A stretch of 64,000 nucleotides of DNA from an uncultured Mediterraneibacter sp. (GCA_944381935.1 CALWMN010000005.1:62001-126000), one strand, 5' to 3'; counted from the first letter of the stretch, positions 36,027 to 44,791 are shown. The notes: generated by a model from the letters alone, not told the origin. Translations and numbers: made by a program.

Positions 36027-37079
36027 CTATCTTATCACATCAGGAGTTTTTATAAAAGCCTTTTTCCTGCCGGGATGGAATCGATTCGCCAGCACCACCG
36101 CAAGGCTTATCAGCAGAGGGAAATAGAAATTCAGCCCCCGGCTCACGAGCATAGAGGGAAGCAGGTATCCCCCGGTAAACACATTGGCAAATACCGCCCG
36201 GTACATCAGTTCCGTAATTCCCTGTGCCCCGGGCAGGGGCAGCATATCCACCGCTATGTATACGCTTGCCTGCAGCAGTATGACTGTAAGTGCCCCTGTC
36301 CCTTCCATTCCAAAGCCGAGATAGACCAGATAGGTCAGGACAAACACACTGCATCTTTGCAGAAAAGTCATCAGCACTATTCCTGCAAGCCTTCCCTTGT
36401 GTTTTCCCAGCCACATCACCGCCTGGCGGTAACTTTCGATAAATCCGTCCAGCTTCTCTTCCCGCTTCCGGGACGGTTTCCAGACCTTTACGCGGATGAG
36501 CAGCATCTCGCCAGACTTTGCGGCGCGATAGATCACGCGCGGGAACAGCATTACACCCAGGATCAGCACGACAAGTATGACATTGAGCATCAGCCCCAGG
36601 ATATAAAGCGGGAAAAAGCGGTTCAGTTCTGCCTTCAGGGGCTGATGCCAGAAGACCAGGATTGCGAACCCGAGTACAACAAGGACAAATTTATATACCA
36701 CTGCAACTGTCATGAGCACTACGGTGCTGTCTGACACGCGGTTTCCGTCCCTGTTCATATAATAGAGCTGCACCGGCTGCCCTCCTGTCGCTGATGGAGT
36801 AATGCCGGAGTAGAAAAAGCCGATAAAGGAATACTGGATACAGCGGAAAAGGCTGTTCTTTTTTCCCCGCATCGCGTTCAGCAGAAACCAGATCATGCAG
36901 CCTTCCGCACAGACGAAGAAGATTGCCAGTCCTGCAGCCGGGATCAGATACCACAGGGACATCGTCGCAGCTGCATCAACAATCTCGCCGAGATTCCTGC
37001 CGCCAAAGAACGCGGAAAAGGTAAGTGCCATAATCAGCAGAAAGAGGGATATCTGCAGGATTCTCTTCTTAGCGCTCAT
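36027..37079 (-). CDS. LPG-synthase-TM / UPF0104 flippase-like membrane protein
   Basis: 350-residue integral membrane protein with about eight hydrophobic helices. The family text is FYSGITPSATGGQPVQLYYM and LLPLPGAQGITELMY, as in the YbhN/AglD and MprF flippase domain group; there is no C-terminal synthase domain. Such proteins sit in glycolipid or aminolipid pathways and some flip lipids. Its start overlaps the papain-fold gene by 11 bases, and a glycosyltransferase precedes that, so a lipid or surface glycan role is inferred. Confidence 0.85.
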   Translation of the reverse strand: MSAKKRILQISLFLLIMALTFSAFFGGRNLGEIVDAAATMSLWYLIPAAGLAIFFVCAEGCMIWFLLNAMRGKKNSLFRCIQYSFIGFFYSGITPSATGGQPVQLYYMNRDGNRVSDSTVVLMTVAVVYKFVLVVLGFAILVFWHQPLKAELNRFFPLYILGLMLNVILVVLILGVMLFPRVIYRAAKSGEMLLIRVKVWKPSRKREEKLDGFIESYRQAVMWLGKHKGRLAGIVLMTFLQRCSVFVLTYLVYLGFGMEGTGALTVILLQASVYIAVDMLPLPGAQGITELMYRAVFANVFTGGYLLPSMLVSRGLNFYFPLLISLAVVLANRFHPGRKKAFIKTPDVIR

Positions 37080-37692
37080 AGCCTACTCCCCGATACGCTG
37101 TCCCGGCATATGCCGGCTGCGCCAGATGGAACACAGGCGCCTTCCCAAATCCATGATTTCCTTTGTCTGCCTTTACCAGTTCACGCAGGCTTCCCTCAAA
37201 GATCTTCTGCTTTCCCCGGTATTCATAAAAATCTTTTGGCGTTACAAGGGAGAAATGCTTGTCCCAACGGCAGATTCCCGCATCCTCCAGCAGCCTTGCC
37301 GCAAAAGAAGAGCAGGTATAGTGGTTCTTCTGGTAAAACGGTTTGTTCCACAAAATAAACGGGAGCCCCAGTATCGCATAATGGTACCGGAATCTCTTCT
37401 TCATGGCTTCACCTAGTTCCCTCTCCACGTACTGCTTCTGCTCCCCGGTACACTCCAGGCTGCAGATCATATAATCCGCATCCGGAAATGCGCGCAGGAT
37501 CTTTCTCTTGTCCTCCTTTTCAAAACCGGAGATCAGGGGAATGGACGGATGCCTTCTCCCTATGCTGTACGCCTCCTCCAAAAAGGGATCCAGAGAGACT
37601 GCCACATGGATATATTTCTGTTTAATCACACGCCGGATCATTCCTGCAAACAGTCCCGGCGTATCTACAAATGCTATGTATATCTGTGCCAT
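37069..37692 (-). CDS. Permuted papain-fold (YiiX/NlpC-P60-like) protein, putative
   Basis: 207 residues, no signal peptide or membrane helix. It has the layout of circularly permuted NlpC/P60 enzymes: a histidine early in KYIHVAVSLD (H29), acidic residues in EEAYSIGR (about 39-40), and a cysteine late in HYTCSSFAARLLEDAG (C127). Members act as amidases or lipid-modifying enzymes, mostly uncharacterised. It is wedged between a glycosyltransferase (23-base gap) and a flippase-like gene (11-base overlap). The fold is inferred from motif spacing only. Confidence 0.65.
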   Translation of the reverse strand: MAQIYIAFVDTPGLFAGMIRRVIKQKYIHVAVSLDPFLEEAYSIGRRHPSIPLISGFEKEDKRKILRAFPDADYMICSLECTGEQKQYVERELGEAMKKRFRYHYAILGLPFILWNKPFYQKNHYTCSSFAARLLEDAGICRWDKHFSLVTPKDFYEYRGKQKIFEGSLRELVKADKGNHGFGKAPVFHLAQPAYAGTAYRGVGYER

Positions 37693-37715
37693 TCTTATAC
37701 CTCCCTGACGGCTCT

Positions 37716-38756
37716 CTACTGGAACTGATATATTCTCCTTGCGAACCTGTATCCCCCTACTGTCAGCCTTCCGCCCAGCCTGCCCGGAAGATATGTCAAC
37801 CCGCTTATGGTCGAATATCGGAGACGGTAATACAGTCCCCGGTCATAATCCCGGATCCTGTTCCACATGTCCTTCCGCTTCCTTTCCGCCTCTCCTGTGC
37901 GGATCAGAAGCAGATGTATCGATGAGATCGAGAGCATGATCGAAATATTGCGCATCATATAAGCTGCCAGCCTGGGATGCTCTTTTCTGACTGCATTTAA
38001 ATCCACGCTTCTGGATACCAGGTCCGTGACTTTGATCTGCTGGTCGATTCTCTTCATCAGCATCTTTTCGTTCACTGACTGGTCTTCTCTTCCAAGATAA
38101 TAATGATACAGGTCAAGGTCCATATAATAAAGATTCTCCACATAAGGAAGGGGCTGGTAGGAAAACAGGTTGTCCACATAAAACGTATGCTCCGGGAGTC
38201 TTACCCCCGCCTTCCTGAGTATATCTGTCCGGAAAACCAGGGCGTGCATGATCAGATACTGGGAAGGGCGGAAACGTCCGATCGAGTCCCACGTGCACAT
38301 CTCATCCGTTGGAAAAATATTCCGGTAGTCCATCGTCCTTTTCCTCCCCTCATCCAGATGGTCATATACATAATTGCAGACAAAGAGGTCCGGAACCGGC
38401 TCGCCGCGCTCATAACGCCCTCCGGCACAGAACTCCCTGATCGTGGAAAGGAGTTTCAGATACGCCTCCTCATCCAGCCAGTCATCGGAATCCACCACTT
38501 TATAATAAATTCCCCTTGCAAGCTCCATGCCTTTGTTTACTCCTGATCCGTGGCCGCCGTTCTCCTTGTGTACGACTTTCACGATATCCGGAAACTTCTC
38601 TCTGTACTGGTCTGCAATCTCTGCTGTCTTGTCTGTAGAGCCGTCGTCGACAAGGATGATCTCAACATCCTTCCCGCCGGCAAGCAGTGAATCCACACAT
38701 CTTTTCATATAACTCTCAGAGTTATAACAAGGTACCGTAAGCGTCAGGTATTTCAT
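37716..38756 (-). CDS. Family 2 glycosyltransferase
   Basis: 346 residues from ATG 38756, preceded by GAGGG; the frame extends nine codons further without a better site. GT-A fold: VPCYNSESYMKRCVDSLL, nucleotide-binding VDDGSTDKT, and KVVDSDDWLDEEAY, where DSD is the likely metal-binding motif. The C-terminal 150 residues are helical, with no clear membrane segments. It heads a three-gene cluster with the papain-fold and flippase-like proteins. Acceptor unknown. Confidence 0.9.
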   Translation of the reverse strand: MKYLTLTVPCYNSESYMKRCVDSLLAGGKDVEIILVDDGSTDKTAEIADQYREKFPDIVKVVHKENGGHGSGVNKGMELARGIYYKVVDSDDWLDEEAYLKLLSTIREFCAGGRYERGEPVPDLFVCNYVYDHLDEGRKRTMDYRNIFPTDEMCTWDSIGRFRPSQYLIMHALVFRTDILRKAGVRLPEHTFYVDNLFSYQPLPYVENLYYMDLDLYHYYLGREDQSVNEKMLMKRIDQQIKVTDLVSRSVDLNAVRKEHPRLAAYMMRNISIMLSISSIHLLLIRTGEAERKRKDMWNRIRDYDRGLYYRLRYSTISGLTYLPGRLGGRLTVGGYRFARRIYQFQ

Positions 38757-38907
38757 GTTATTTTTCCCTCTCTTCCTCTTCACGTAAAAATGCCAGATGC
38801 AAACCTGTATTGATCTGGTCTGTCTCTATTCTAAAAAAGTGTTCTTAAGATAACAGGAAGAGATTTCTTAAGAAATTGAAAAGATTTTTAAAATTTTTGT
38901 CCAAGAC

Positions 38908-38936
38908 TTGAGAATCTGATAAAAAAGTTATAACAT
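38908..38936 (+). promoter_or_regulatory. Likely promoter of the acidic membrane protein
   Basis: TTGAGA (38908-38913), 17 bases, TAACAT (38931-38936) in an A/T-rich divergent gap of about 230 bases. An alternative pairing TTGTCC with TAAAAA overlaps it. Confidence 0.45.
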
Positions 38937-38990
38937 AAGAAGGATTTATTCCTGAGTGGATAAATATTTTTATAGAAAGTGAGGGATTTT

Positions 38991-39773
38991 ATGGATTCAA
39001 CTGGAAAAAAACTCTCAGACATATTTGATGATGATTTTGAAGTTACGTATGAAGACGACCCCGGCGTCACTCTCGACATGTACGGGGACAATACTCAAAG
39101 AATAGACAGCCGCAGGTCCCGGCTTAAAGAACCCATTTACGATAATTCCTATGAATATGGAGAGGAATACGATGAAGAGGAGGAGGGGGAAGATACTTAT
39201 GACGGCGGCGGAGAAGGCGGCAGGGGAAGGAGCGGCTTACGAAGGCGCAAAAGCCGCAGCGGCGTTCCTCTGGCTGCCCCGATCCAAAAAGGCGGAAAGG
39301 CACTTTCCCGGATCTCCAGTGCGCTGCTCCGCCAGCTCTCTGCAATTCTGATCATTGCGACTATGGCCTATGTCACCTACAATTTCTGGCGTGCAAGCGC
39401 GCCTTATGGGGATATCATGGAATCGGTCCAGGGAGGAGCTCTCTCGCAGACGCTCGCCGCCTATTTGTCTGTGCCTTCCCTCTTTCTTCTCTTCGAGCTG
39501 ATTGCTCTTTTATGGGCAATGACGAGAGTCCGTGTGCGAAGCGGGAGGGAAACGTGGAAGGAAGACACCGGACGGGGATTTCTCTCCTTTATCATCGTGT
39601 TTGTGTCGTCCTATACGGCATTTTTATTCGGCAGATTTCTGCCCGATTCCCCTGAAATCATCTATGGCATAAAGGGCGCGCTTGAAGTATACGGCTCTCT
39701 CCACAATGCACTGCTTGGATTGTGTGCAGCTGGTGCCATATCCTGCCTTATCAGGAGATATCAGTCCTATTAA
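38991..39773 (+). CDS. Unknown membrane protein with acidic N-terminus
   Basis: 260 residues, not recognised. ATG 38991 has GAGGG five bases upstream (a GTG four codons earlier is weaker). The first ~75 residues are strongly acidic with Tyr and Gly (EYGEEYDEEEEGEDTYDGGG), followed by a basic patch RGRSGLRRRKSRSG near residues 78-92, then four hydrophobic helices (about 113-133, 150-173, 198-218, 238-255). The layout, charged cytoplasmic head and four-helix bundle, suggests a regulatory or scaffold membrane protein. It is flanked by its own promoter and a very strong terminator and is one of the few plus-strand genes. Confidence 0.8.
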   Translation: MDSTGKKLSDIFDDDFEVTYEDDPGVTLDMYGDNTQRIDSRRSRLKEPIYDNSYEYGEEYDEEEEGEDTYDGGGEGGRGRSGLRRRKSRSGVPLAAPIQKGGKALSRISSALLRQLSAILIIATMAYVTYNFWRASAPYGDIMESVQGGALSQTLAAYLSVPSLFLLFELIALLWAMTRVRVRSGRETWKEDTGRGFLSFIIVFVSSYTAFLFGRFLPDSPEIIYGIKGALEVYGSLHNALLGLCAAGAISCLIRRYQSY

Positions 39774-39775
39774 AG

Positions 39776-39816
39776 CTGCAGCGGAAAGCCGGACCGGCTT
39801 TCCGCTGCAGTTTTTT
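39776..39816 (+). terminator. Very strong terminator after the acidic membrane protein
   Basis: Arms of 17 bases, 39776-39792 and 39794-39810, are exact reverse complements around a single A (effective loop GGACC), followed by six T. It starts immediately after the stop codon. Confidence 0.95.
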
Positions 39817-39835
39817 CCATGACCCACTCCCCAGC

Positions 39836-40066
39836 TCACTCATCGAACTCCAGGACGGCAATATGGAACCGGGGCGTCTCCCTTAGTTCCTTTACCACCG
39901 CTGTCCTCGTCTTCAGCCGCTCCGACTGACGGAAATTAGCGCTCATTCCAAGGGCATGTTCAATCATATAATAGTAAGACGAAGGGAGGACCCCCTCCGT
40001 CACCTTAACCTCCATCCCCGGCTTCAATGCCTCTGTATCTTCTATCGTAAATTCCATTGTTCTCAT
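39836..40066 (-). CDS. Small unknown protein, 76 residues
   Basis: Not recognised. Starting at ATG 40066 it reads MRTMEFTIEDTEALKPGMEV, with no membrane segment or signal peptide. GGAG lies 11 bases upstream; an ATG three codons in is the alternative, and the frame open to 40201 overlaps the reductase gene. It contains PGMEVKVTEG and ends HIAVLEFDE, a beta-rich pattern. It follows the aldo/keto reductase by 22 bases, so the two are probably one transcript. Confidence 0.65.
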   Translation of the reverse strand: MRTMEFTIEDTEALKPGMEVKVTEGVLPSSYYYMIEHALGMSANFRQSERLKTRTAVVKELRETPRFHIAVLEFDE

Positions 40067-40088
40067 ATTATCGGTTTCTCCGCCTGTT

Positions 40089-41222
40089 TCATGCTCCCAG
40101 TTTTTCTGCAAAGTCTGACATTGCTTCAGATATTTTAATCTGCTGCGGACAGACTGCCTCGCAGCTCCTGCAGCCGATACAGGCTTGAGGTTTCTTGTCA
40201 TCCGGATAGGAGGCTAATGCCATAGGCGCGATGAATCCGCCTTCCGTGAAACAATGTTCATTATACAGGTTCAAAAGCTCCGGAATATCCAATCCCTGAG
40301 GGCAGTGGCTGACACAGTAACGGCAGGCAGTACATGGCAGAATCTTATGTTTGAGCATGCCGTCTGCAATCCTGAGAAGTGTTGTCATCTCCTCATCATT
40401 TAAGGGCTTTTCTTCCTCATATGTTTGGATGTTCTCCTTAAGCTGCTGCAAATTGGACATACCGGAGAGCACCACTTTCACATCCGGAATGGTCTGCAGA
40501 AAACGGAATGCCCATGCCGGCACGCTCTCCTCTGGCCTTAATTTTCTGAGCAGCTTTTCGTTCTCTTCTGACAGGGTTGCCAGTTTCCCACCCCTCAGCG
40601 GTTCCATAACCCATACAGGGATCCCGTATTCCTTCAAAAGCTCTGCTTTCGCTTTTGCCCCCTGGAAGCTCCAGTCCAGGTAATTGAGCTGGATCTGGCA
40701 AAATTCCATATCCTTTCCATATGCCTTAAGGAAACGTTTCATGACATCATAACTGCCATGGGCGGAGAAACCAAGATGCCGGATGCGCCCATTCGCCTTC
40801 TGTTTCATCAGATACTCATAGATTCCGTATTTCTCATCCAGATATGCATCGATATTCATCTCACAGACATTATGGAACAGATAGAAATCAAAATAGTCTG
40901 TCTGGCATTTTTCCAGCTGCTTCTCGAATATCTCCTCGACTTTGCCCATATTTGCCAGGTCATATCCCGGAAATTTTGTCGCGAGATAAAAGTTCTCTCT
41001 CGGATATTGCTTTAAAACCTTTCCCATGACAGTCTCGGAGTTCCCGTTATGGTATCCCCATGCAGTATCATAATAATTAACCCCTTTTTTCATGGCATAC
41101 GCCACCATTTCTGCCGCGGCGTCCTCGTCAATCCTTGCGTCATCCCCATTGATGACCGGAAGGCGCATTGCCCCCATACCAAGGGCGGAAAGCTTTAAAT
41201 CCTGAAAATTTCTGTAGATCAT
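40089..41222 (-). CDS. Aldo/keto reductase with C-terminal 2x[4Fe-4S] domain
   Basis: 377 residues from ATG 41222 (AAAGGAG ten bases upstream). The AKR barrel has the catalytic set in GVNYYDTAWGYHNGNSE (Asp, Tyr), TKFPGYD (Lys) and FYLFHNV (His). The C-terminal ferredoxin-like domain has CTACRYCVSHCPQGLDIP and CIGCRSCEAVCPQ, eight cysteines for two clusters. This fused family is common in anaerobes and its physiological substrate is unknown; electron transfer from ferredoxin is plausible. Own promoter just upstream. Confidence 0.93.
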   Translation of the reverse strand: MIYRNFQDLKLSALGMGAMRLPVINGDDARIDEDAAAEMVAYAMKKGVNYYDTAWGYHNGNSETVMGKVLKQYPRENFYLATKFPGYDLANMGKVEEIFEKQLEKCQTDYFDFYLFHNVCEMNIDAYLDEKYGIYEYLMKQKANGRIRHLGFSAHGSYDVMKRFLKAYGKDMEFCQIQLNYLDWSFQGAKAKAELLKEYGIPVWVMEPLRGGKLATLSEENEKLLRKLRPEESVPAWAFRFLQTIPDVKVVLSGMSNLQQLKENIQTYEEEKPLNDEEMTTLLRIADGMLKHKILPCTACRYCVSHCPQGLDIPELLNLYNEHCFTEGGFIAPMALASYPDDKKPQACIGCRSCEAVCPQQIKISEAMSDFAEKLGA

Positions 41223-41296
41223 GCTGTATGTTCTCCTTTCCCTGCAAAACGGGAATATGTACGCACACTTTATTCCCGTCAACTGTATCTTTCGAT

Positions 41297-41325
41297 ATTA
41301 TAACCTGCTTCTCCCATCATGTCTA
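41297..41325 (-). promoter_or_regulatory. Promoter of the Fe-S aldo/keto reductase
   Basis: TAGACA (41320-41325), 17-base spacer, consensus TATAAT (41297-41302) on the minus strand, about 75 bases before the ATG. Confidence 0.7.
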
Positions 41326-41357
41326 ATACCTGAAAAACATACGCAGCTATTCGTTTT

Positions 41358-42791
41358 TTATATAGTGCCATCCTGATCCGCGGCATCTCTTTGCGCTGTC
41401 CGGTCCTGGATATACTCTCCGTATACGAACTGATCCTTGCCTTTTTTCTTTGCCTCGTAGAGAAGCCTGTCAGCGCTGCGGTACAGATCCTCGCCGGTGT
41501 AACCTTCCTTCACAGAAATAGCCCCGATACTGCATGTCACGTTCTGTTTCTCAATCCTGATTTTTGCCACCTCTAGCTTTAAACTGTTCAGGCACCTGTC
41601 AATTTCTTTTCTTGTGAGAGGGAAATAGACAAATGCCACAAATTCATCTCCGCCGAGACGCCCCAGAATTGCCTTTTTCCCCAACGTCTGCCTCAACGCC
41701 TCGGCAACTTTCTCCAGTGCCCGGTCCCCCTCAGGATGCCCGTACTGGTCGTTGATCTCCTTAAATGAGTCGATATCCATAATAATAAACCAGCCCGACT
41801 TTCCATCCCCGCTATATCTCATGGAACCAAGGAGCCTTTCCCCCTCCTGGAAAAACTGCTGTCTTCCCATAAGGCCTGTCAGGCTGTCAAGCCTAGCCTT
41901 ATAATAGAGATAATTGACATTTTTCAAATACAGGATAATAATGATCATCGCCAAAAGCGCAAGGGAGATGATCCCAAACAAAAACTGTATCTCGAGATGC
42001 ATAAGATCATATACCGCTTTTTCTTCCAGGTCCAGTCCATACTCTGTCATGACACTGCCGATTCTGTCCGTAAAATAGAGCGCCACACTGATTGAAGAGC
42101 AGAGAAAGAAAACAAGCAGGATAACGAGAGTCATTCTGTAATGGCGGGCCAGGGAGTCCACACTGTCCATTTTTCGGATACGTCCCAGGAAGTTCCTGAC
42201 ATGATCGGTCCTGTACAGATACCAGCACAGGCAGACAATACTGTCCACGATCAGGATAAAGAGAGGAAAATCCCATCTTCTGATATCATTTATCACATTT
42301 TCTATGCCAAACCCTGACTCAGGAAAAAACAGTCCCATAAAGGCATACACAAAAAATGTATGCACTGTCCTTCCCACAGTAGTGACAAGAATGATACCTG
42401 CAAGGGGATGCCTGCTCCTTTTTGCCAGATAATACAAAATCCCGATCACCAGTCCAAAAAGCACCCGGGACCCCACGCTGAGCAGGATACTCTCCAGCGG
42501 TCTTCCGCTCATCGAGGGGGAAAAGATCGCATCCCCTGCCCCAACATAAAAGGCTGACGCTTTCCACATAGAGGAAAGTCCGAATACTGCCCCCACGAGC
42601 GCGGATTCCTTTGGCCCTAGGAGACATCCTGTAATCAGCACCGGTATATACACAAAAGTAATGGAAATTGGGGCAATATGGACGTATCCAAGAAAAGAGA
42701 AAGACATAAATAACTCTGCGGCTATCAACCCACACAAAATATAGGGATTGCTGTAATTTTCTGATTCGTTTTTTCTCACAGTCCGGTCCAT
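41358..42791 (-). CDS. Membrane diguanylate cyclase with ECF-S-like N-terminus
   Basis: 477 residues. The N-terminal ~200 residues form about six helices with text resembling ECF vitamin-transporter S components: ITFVYIPVLITGCLLGPKES, LVGAVFGLSSMWKA and ILLSVGSRVLFGLVIG. Then two helices flank a ~35-residue outer loop (about 236-300), and a GGDEF domain runs 310-470 with DSLTGLMGR, GRLGGDEF (380-384) and SIGAISVKEG. The canonical RxxD inhibitory site is not seen. The GGDEF motif is intact, so c-di-GMP synthesis is expected. The sensor reading of the S-like part is inference. Confidence 0.88.
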   Translation of the reverse strand: MDRTVRKNESENYSNPYILCGLIAAELFMSFSFLGYVHIAPISITFVYIPVLITGCLLGPKESALVGAVFGLSSMWKASAFYVGAGDAIFSPSMSGRPLESILLSVGSRVLFGLVIGILYYLAKRSRHPLAGIILVTTVGRTVHTFFVYAFMGLFFPESGFGIENVINDIRRWDFPLFILIVDSIVCLCWYLYRTDHVRNFLGRIRKMDSVDSLARHYRMTLVILLVFFLCSSISVALYFTDRIGSVMTEYGLDLEEKAVYDLMHLEIQFLFGIISLALLAMIIIILYLKNVNYLYYKARLDSLTGLMGRQQFFQEGERLLGSMRYSGDGKSGWFIIMDIDSFKEINDQYGHPEGDRALEKVAEALRQTLGKKAILGRLGGDEFVAFVYFPLTRKEIDRCLNSLKLEVAKIRIEKQNVTCSIGAISVKEGYTGEDLYRSADRLLYEAKKKGKDQFVYGEYIQDRTAQRDAADQDGTI

Positions 42792-42863
42792 TTCTTACTA
42801 ACTCCTGCCCTTCACATCATCATGATAATTTGATATACACCCCTTGCCGCTGGTGACAGACGG

Positions 42864-42897
42864 AAGGAGGAGACTGCCTTCCGGCTGTCTCCTCCTT
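42864..42897 (-). terminator. Terminator after the GGGtGRT gene
   Basis: Perfect 11-pair stem AAGGAGGAGAC (42864-42874) with GTCTCCTCCTT (42887-42897) closed by GCC/GGC and a TTCC tetraloop, about 40 bases past the stop. The U-tract is poor. Confidence 0.65.
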
Positions 42898-42936
42898 TGA
42901 TATCACAGGCTGTATATGTCTTACATCTGAGGTTTC

Positions 42937-43947
42937 TCAGAACTTGCCGGCTTTGGCAGCTTCCTCTACAGAAACCGCAACCGCAACAGTCATGCCGACC
43001 ATCGGGTTGTTTCCTGCCCCAATCAGGCCCATCATCTCAACATGTGCCGGTACAGAAGACGAACCTGCAAACTGCGCATCAGAATGCATACGTCCGAGCG
43101 TATCTGTCATGCCGTAGGAAGCTGGTCCTGCCGCCATATTATCCGGATGGAGCGTACGTCCTGTACCGCCGCCTGACGCAACAGAGAAATACTTCTTTCC
43201 TGCCTCCACACACTCTTTCTTGTATGTTCCTGCAACCGGATGCTGGAAACGTGTCGGGTTCGTAGAGTTACCTGTGATGGAGACGTCAACGCCCTCCTTC
43301 CACATAATCGCAACACCTTCACGCACGTCATTTGCCCCGTAGCAGTTTACTTTAGAGCGGAGTCCGTCGGAGTAGGCAGTACGGGAAACCTCTTTGAGCT
43401 CTCCTGTAAAATAGTCATACTCTGTCTGTACATATGTAAACCCATTGATCCTGGAGATGATCTTTGCTGCATCTTTTCCAAGGCCGTTGAGGATAACACG
43501 AAGCGGTTTTTTGCGGACCTTATTCGCTTTCTCGGCAATTCCGATTGCGCCCTCTGCCGCAGCGAAGGACTCATGCCCTGCAAGGAATGCGAAGCAGTCT
43601 GTCTCCTCTTCCAGGAGCATCTTTCCAAGATTTCCGTGTCCAAGCCCGACCTTGCGCTGGTCTGCCACAGAACCCGGGATACAGAAAGCCTGAAGTCCCT
43701 CTCCTATCGCTGCCGCTGCGTCCGCCGCCCTTGTGCATCCTTTTTTGATCGCGATAGCCGCGCCTGTAATGTATGCCCAGCACGCATTCTCAAAACAGAT
43801 CGGCTGGATGCCTTTGATCTGATTGTAAACGTCCAACCCGGCATCTTTTGTAATCTTTTCCGCTTCTTCAAGTGAAGCAATGCCATAGCTGTTCAAAACT
43901 TCATTGATTTTATCAATTCTTCTTTCATATGATTCAAATAAAGCCAT
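42937..43947 (-). CDS. GGGtGRT-motif protein, function unknown
   Basis: 336 residues, soluble. The family-defining motif is SGGGTGRTLHPDNMAAGPAS near residue 255. Other striking stretches are GLGHGNLGKMLLEEETDC, AFLAGHESFAAAEGAIG, NPTRFQHPVAGTYKKE and GLIGAGNNPMVGMTVAVAVS. Gly-rich loops suggest a nucleotide or phosphate binder; no known enzyme motif was seen. GGAGG precedes the ATG. It begins 29 bases after a NifU-like scaffold protein, a partnership I recall as recurrent in clostridia. Function is unknown; a role in metal-cluster chemistry is inferred from the neighbour alone. Confidence 0.9.
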   Translation of the reverse strand: MALFESYERRIDKINEVLNSYGIASLEEAEKITKDAGLDVYNQIKGIQPICFENACWAYITGAAIAIKKGCTRAADAAAAIGEGLQAFCIPGSVADQRKVGLGHGNLGKMLLEEETDCFAFLAGHESFAAAEGAIGIAEKANKVRKKPLRVILNGLGKDAAKIISRINGFTYVQTEYDYFTGELKEVSRTAYSDGLRSKVNCYGANDVREGVAIMWKEGVDVSITGNSTNPTRFQHPVAGTYKKECVEAGKKYFSVASGGGTGRTLHPDNMAAGPASYGMTDTLGRMHSDAQFAGSSSVPAHVEMMGLIGAGNNPMVGMTVAVAVSVEEAAKAGKF

Positions 43948-43976
43948 TTATATATCCTCCTGATTTATTTACCTGA

Positions 43977-44669
43977 TTACTCCTTACGCGGATCGATGAT
44001 CTTCACTGCATCATCAACACGGCCATACTGCCCTTTCGCTTTCTCCCATGCGTCGTTCGGAGTATCGCCTGCTTTGATAAAGTCTGTGAATTTTCCAAGG
44101 CTTACAAACTGATATCCGATGATCTCATCGTTCTCATCAAGAGCAATGCCTGTTACATAACCCTCTGCCATCTCAAGATAGCGGGGACCTTTCGCAAGGG
44201 TACCATACATCGTGCCAACCTGGGATCGAAGACCTTTTCCGAGGTCTTCCAGTCCTGCGCCGATCGCAAGCCCGTCCTCAGAAAACGCACTCTGTGTTCT
44301 TCCGTAAACAATCTGGAGGAACAGTTCTCTCATTGCTGTATTAATTGCATCACAGACAAGGTCTGTGTTTAATGCCTCTAAAATAGTTTTGCCCGGAAGG
44401 ATCTCAGATGCCATAGCTGCGGAATGCGTCATTCCAGAACATCCGATTGTTTCCACAAGGGCTTCCTGAATGATGCCGTCCTTTACATTCAGGGTCAGCT
44501 TACATGCTCCCTGCTGAGGTGCACACCATCCGATGCCGTGTGTGAAGCCGGAAATGTCTTTGATCTCCTTCGCCTGTACCCACTTTGCCTCTTCCGGGAT
44601 CGGAGCCGGTCCGTGATTAGCGCCCTGAGCCACCGGACACATCATTTCTACTTCATGTGAATAAATCAT
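43977..44669 (-). CDS. NifU/IscU-like scaffold protein, atypical
   Basis: 230 residues from ATG 44669 (AAAGGAG upstream). Residues about 25-165 resemble the IscU fold: WCAPQQGACKLTLNVKDGI, then ETIGCSGMTHSAAMASEIL, GKTILEALNTDLV. Two of the three IscU cysteine positions are present, but the third (normally HCS before the last helix) is replaced by GRTQSAFSEDGL. A ~60-residue C-terminal extension (AEGYVTGIALDENDEIIGYQ) is not part of IscU. No nifS/iscS cysteine desulfurase is adjacent. Weak -35-like TTGACG near 44790 may start the pair. Confidence 0.85.
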   Translation of the reverse strand: MIYSHEVEMMCPVAQGANHGPAPIPEEAKWVQAKEIKDISGFTHGIGWCAPQQGACKLTLNVKDGIIQEALVETIGCSGMTHSAAMASEILPGKTILEALNTDLVCDAINTAMRELFLQIVYGRTQSAFSEDGLAIGAGLEDLGKGLRSQVGTMYGTLAKGPRYLEMAEGYVTGIALDENDEIIGYQFVSLGKFTDFIKAGDTPNDAWEKAKGQYGRVDDAVKIIDPRKE

Positions 44670-44791
44670 GTTAAAACTCCTTTCAATATGTATGATTTTC
44701 TTCGCATATGGGACACATACTTCTGCCACCTGCCGCGGTTCCTCTGATATGTCTCATACATGTCTTATTTTCGCATAATTTCGTGTATTCG

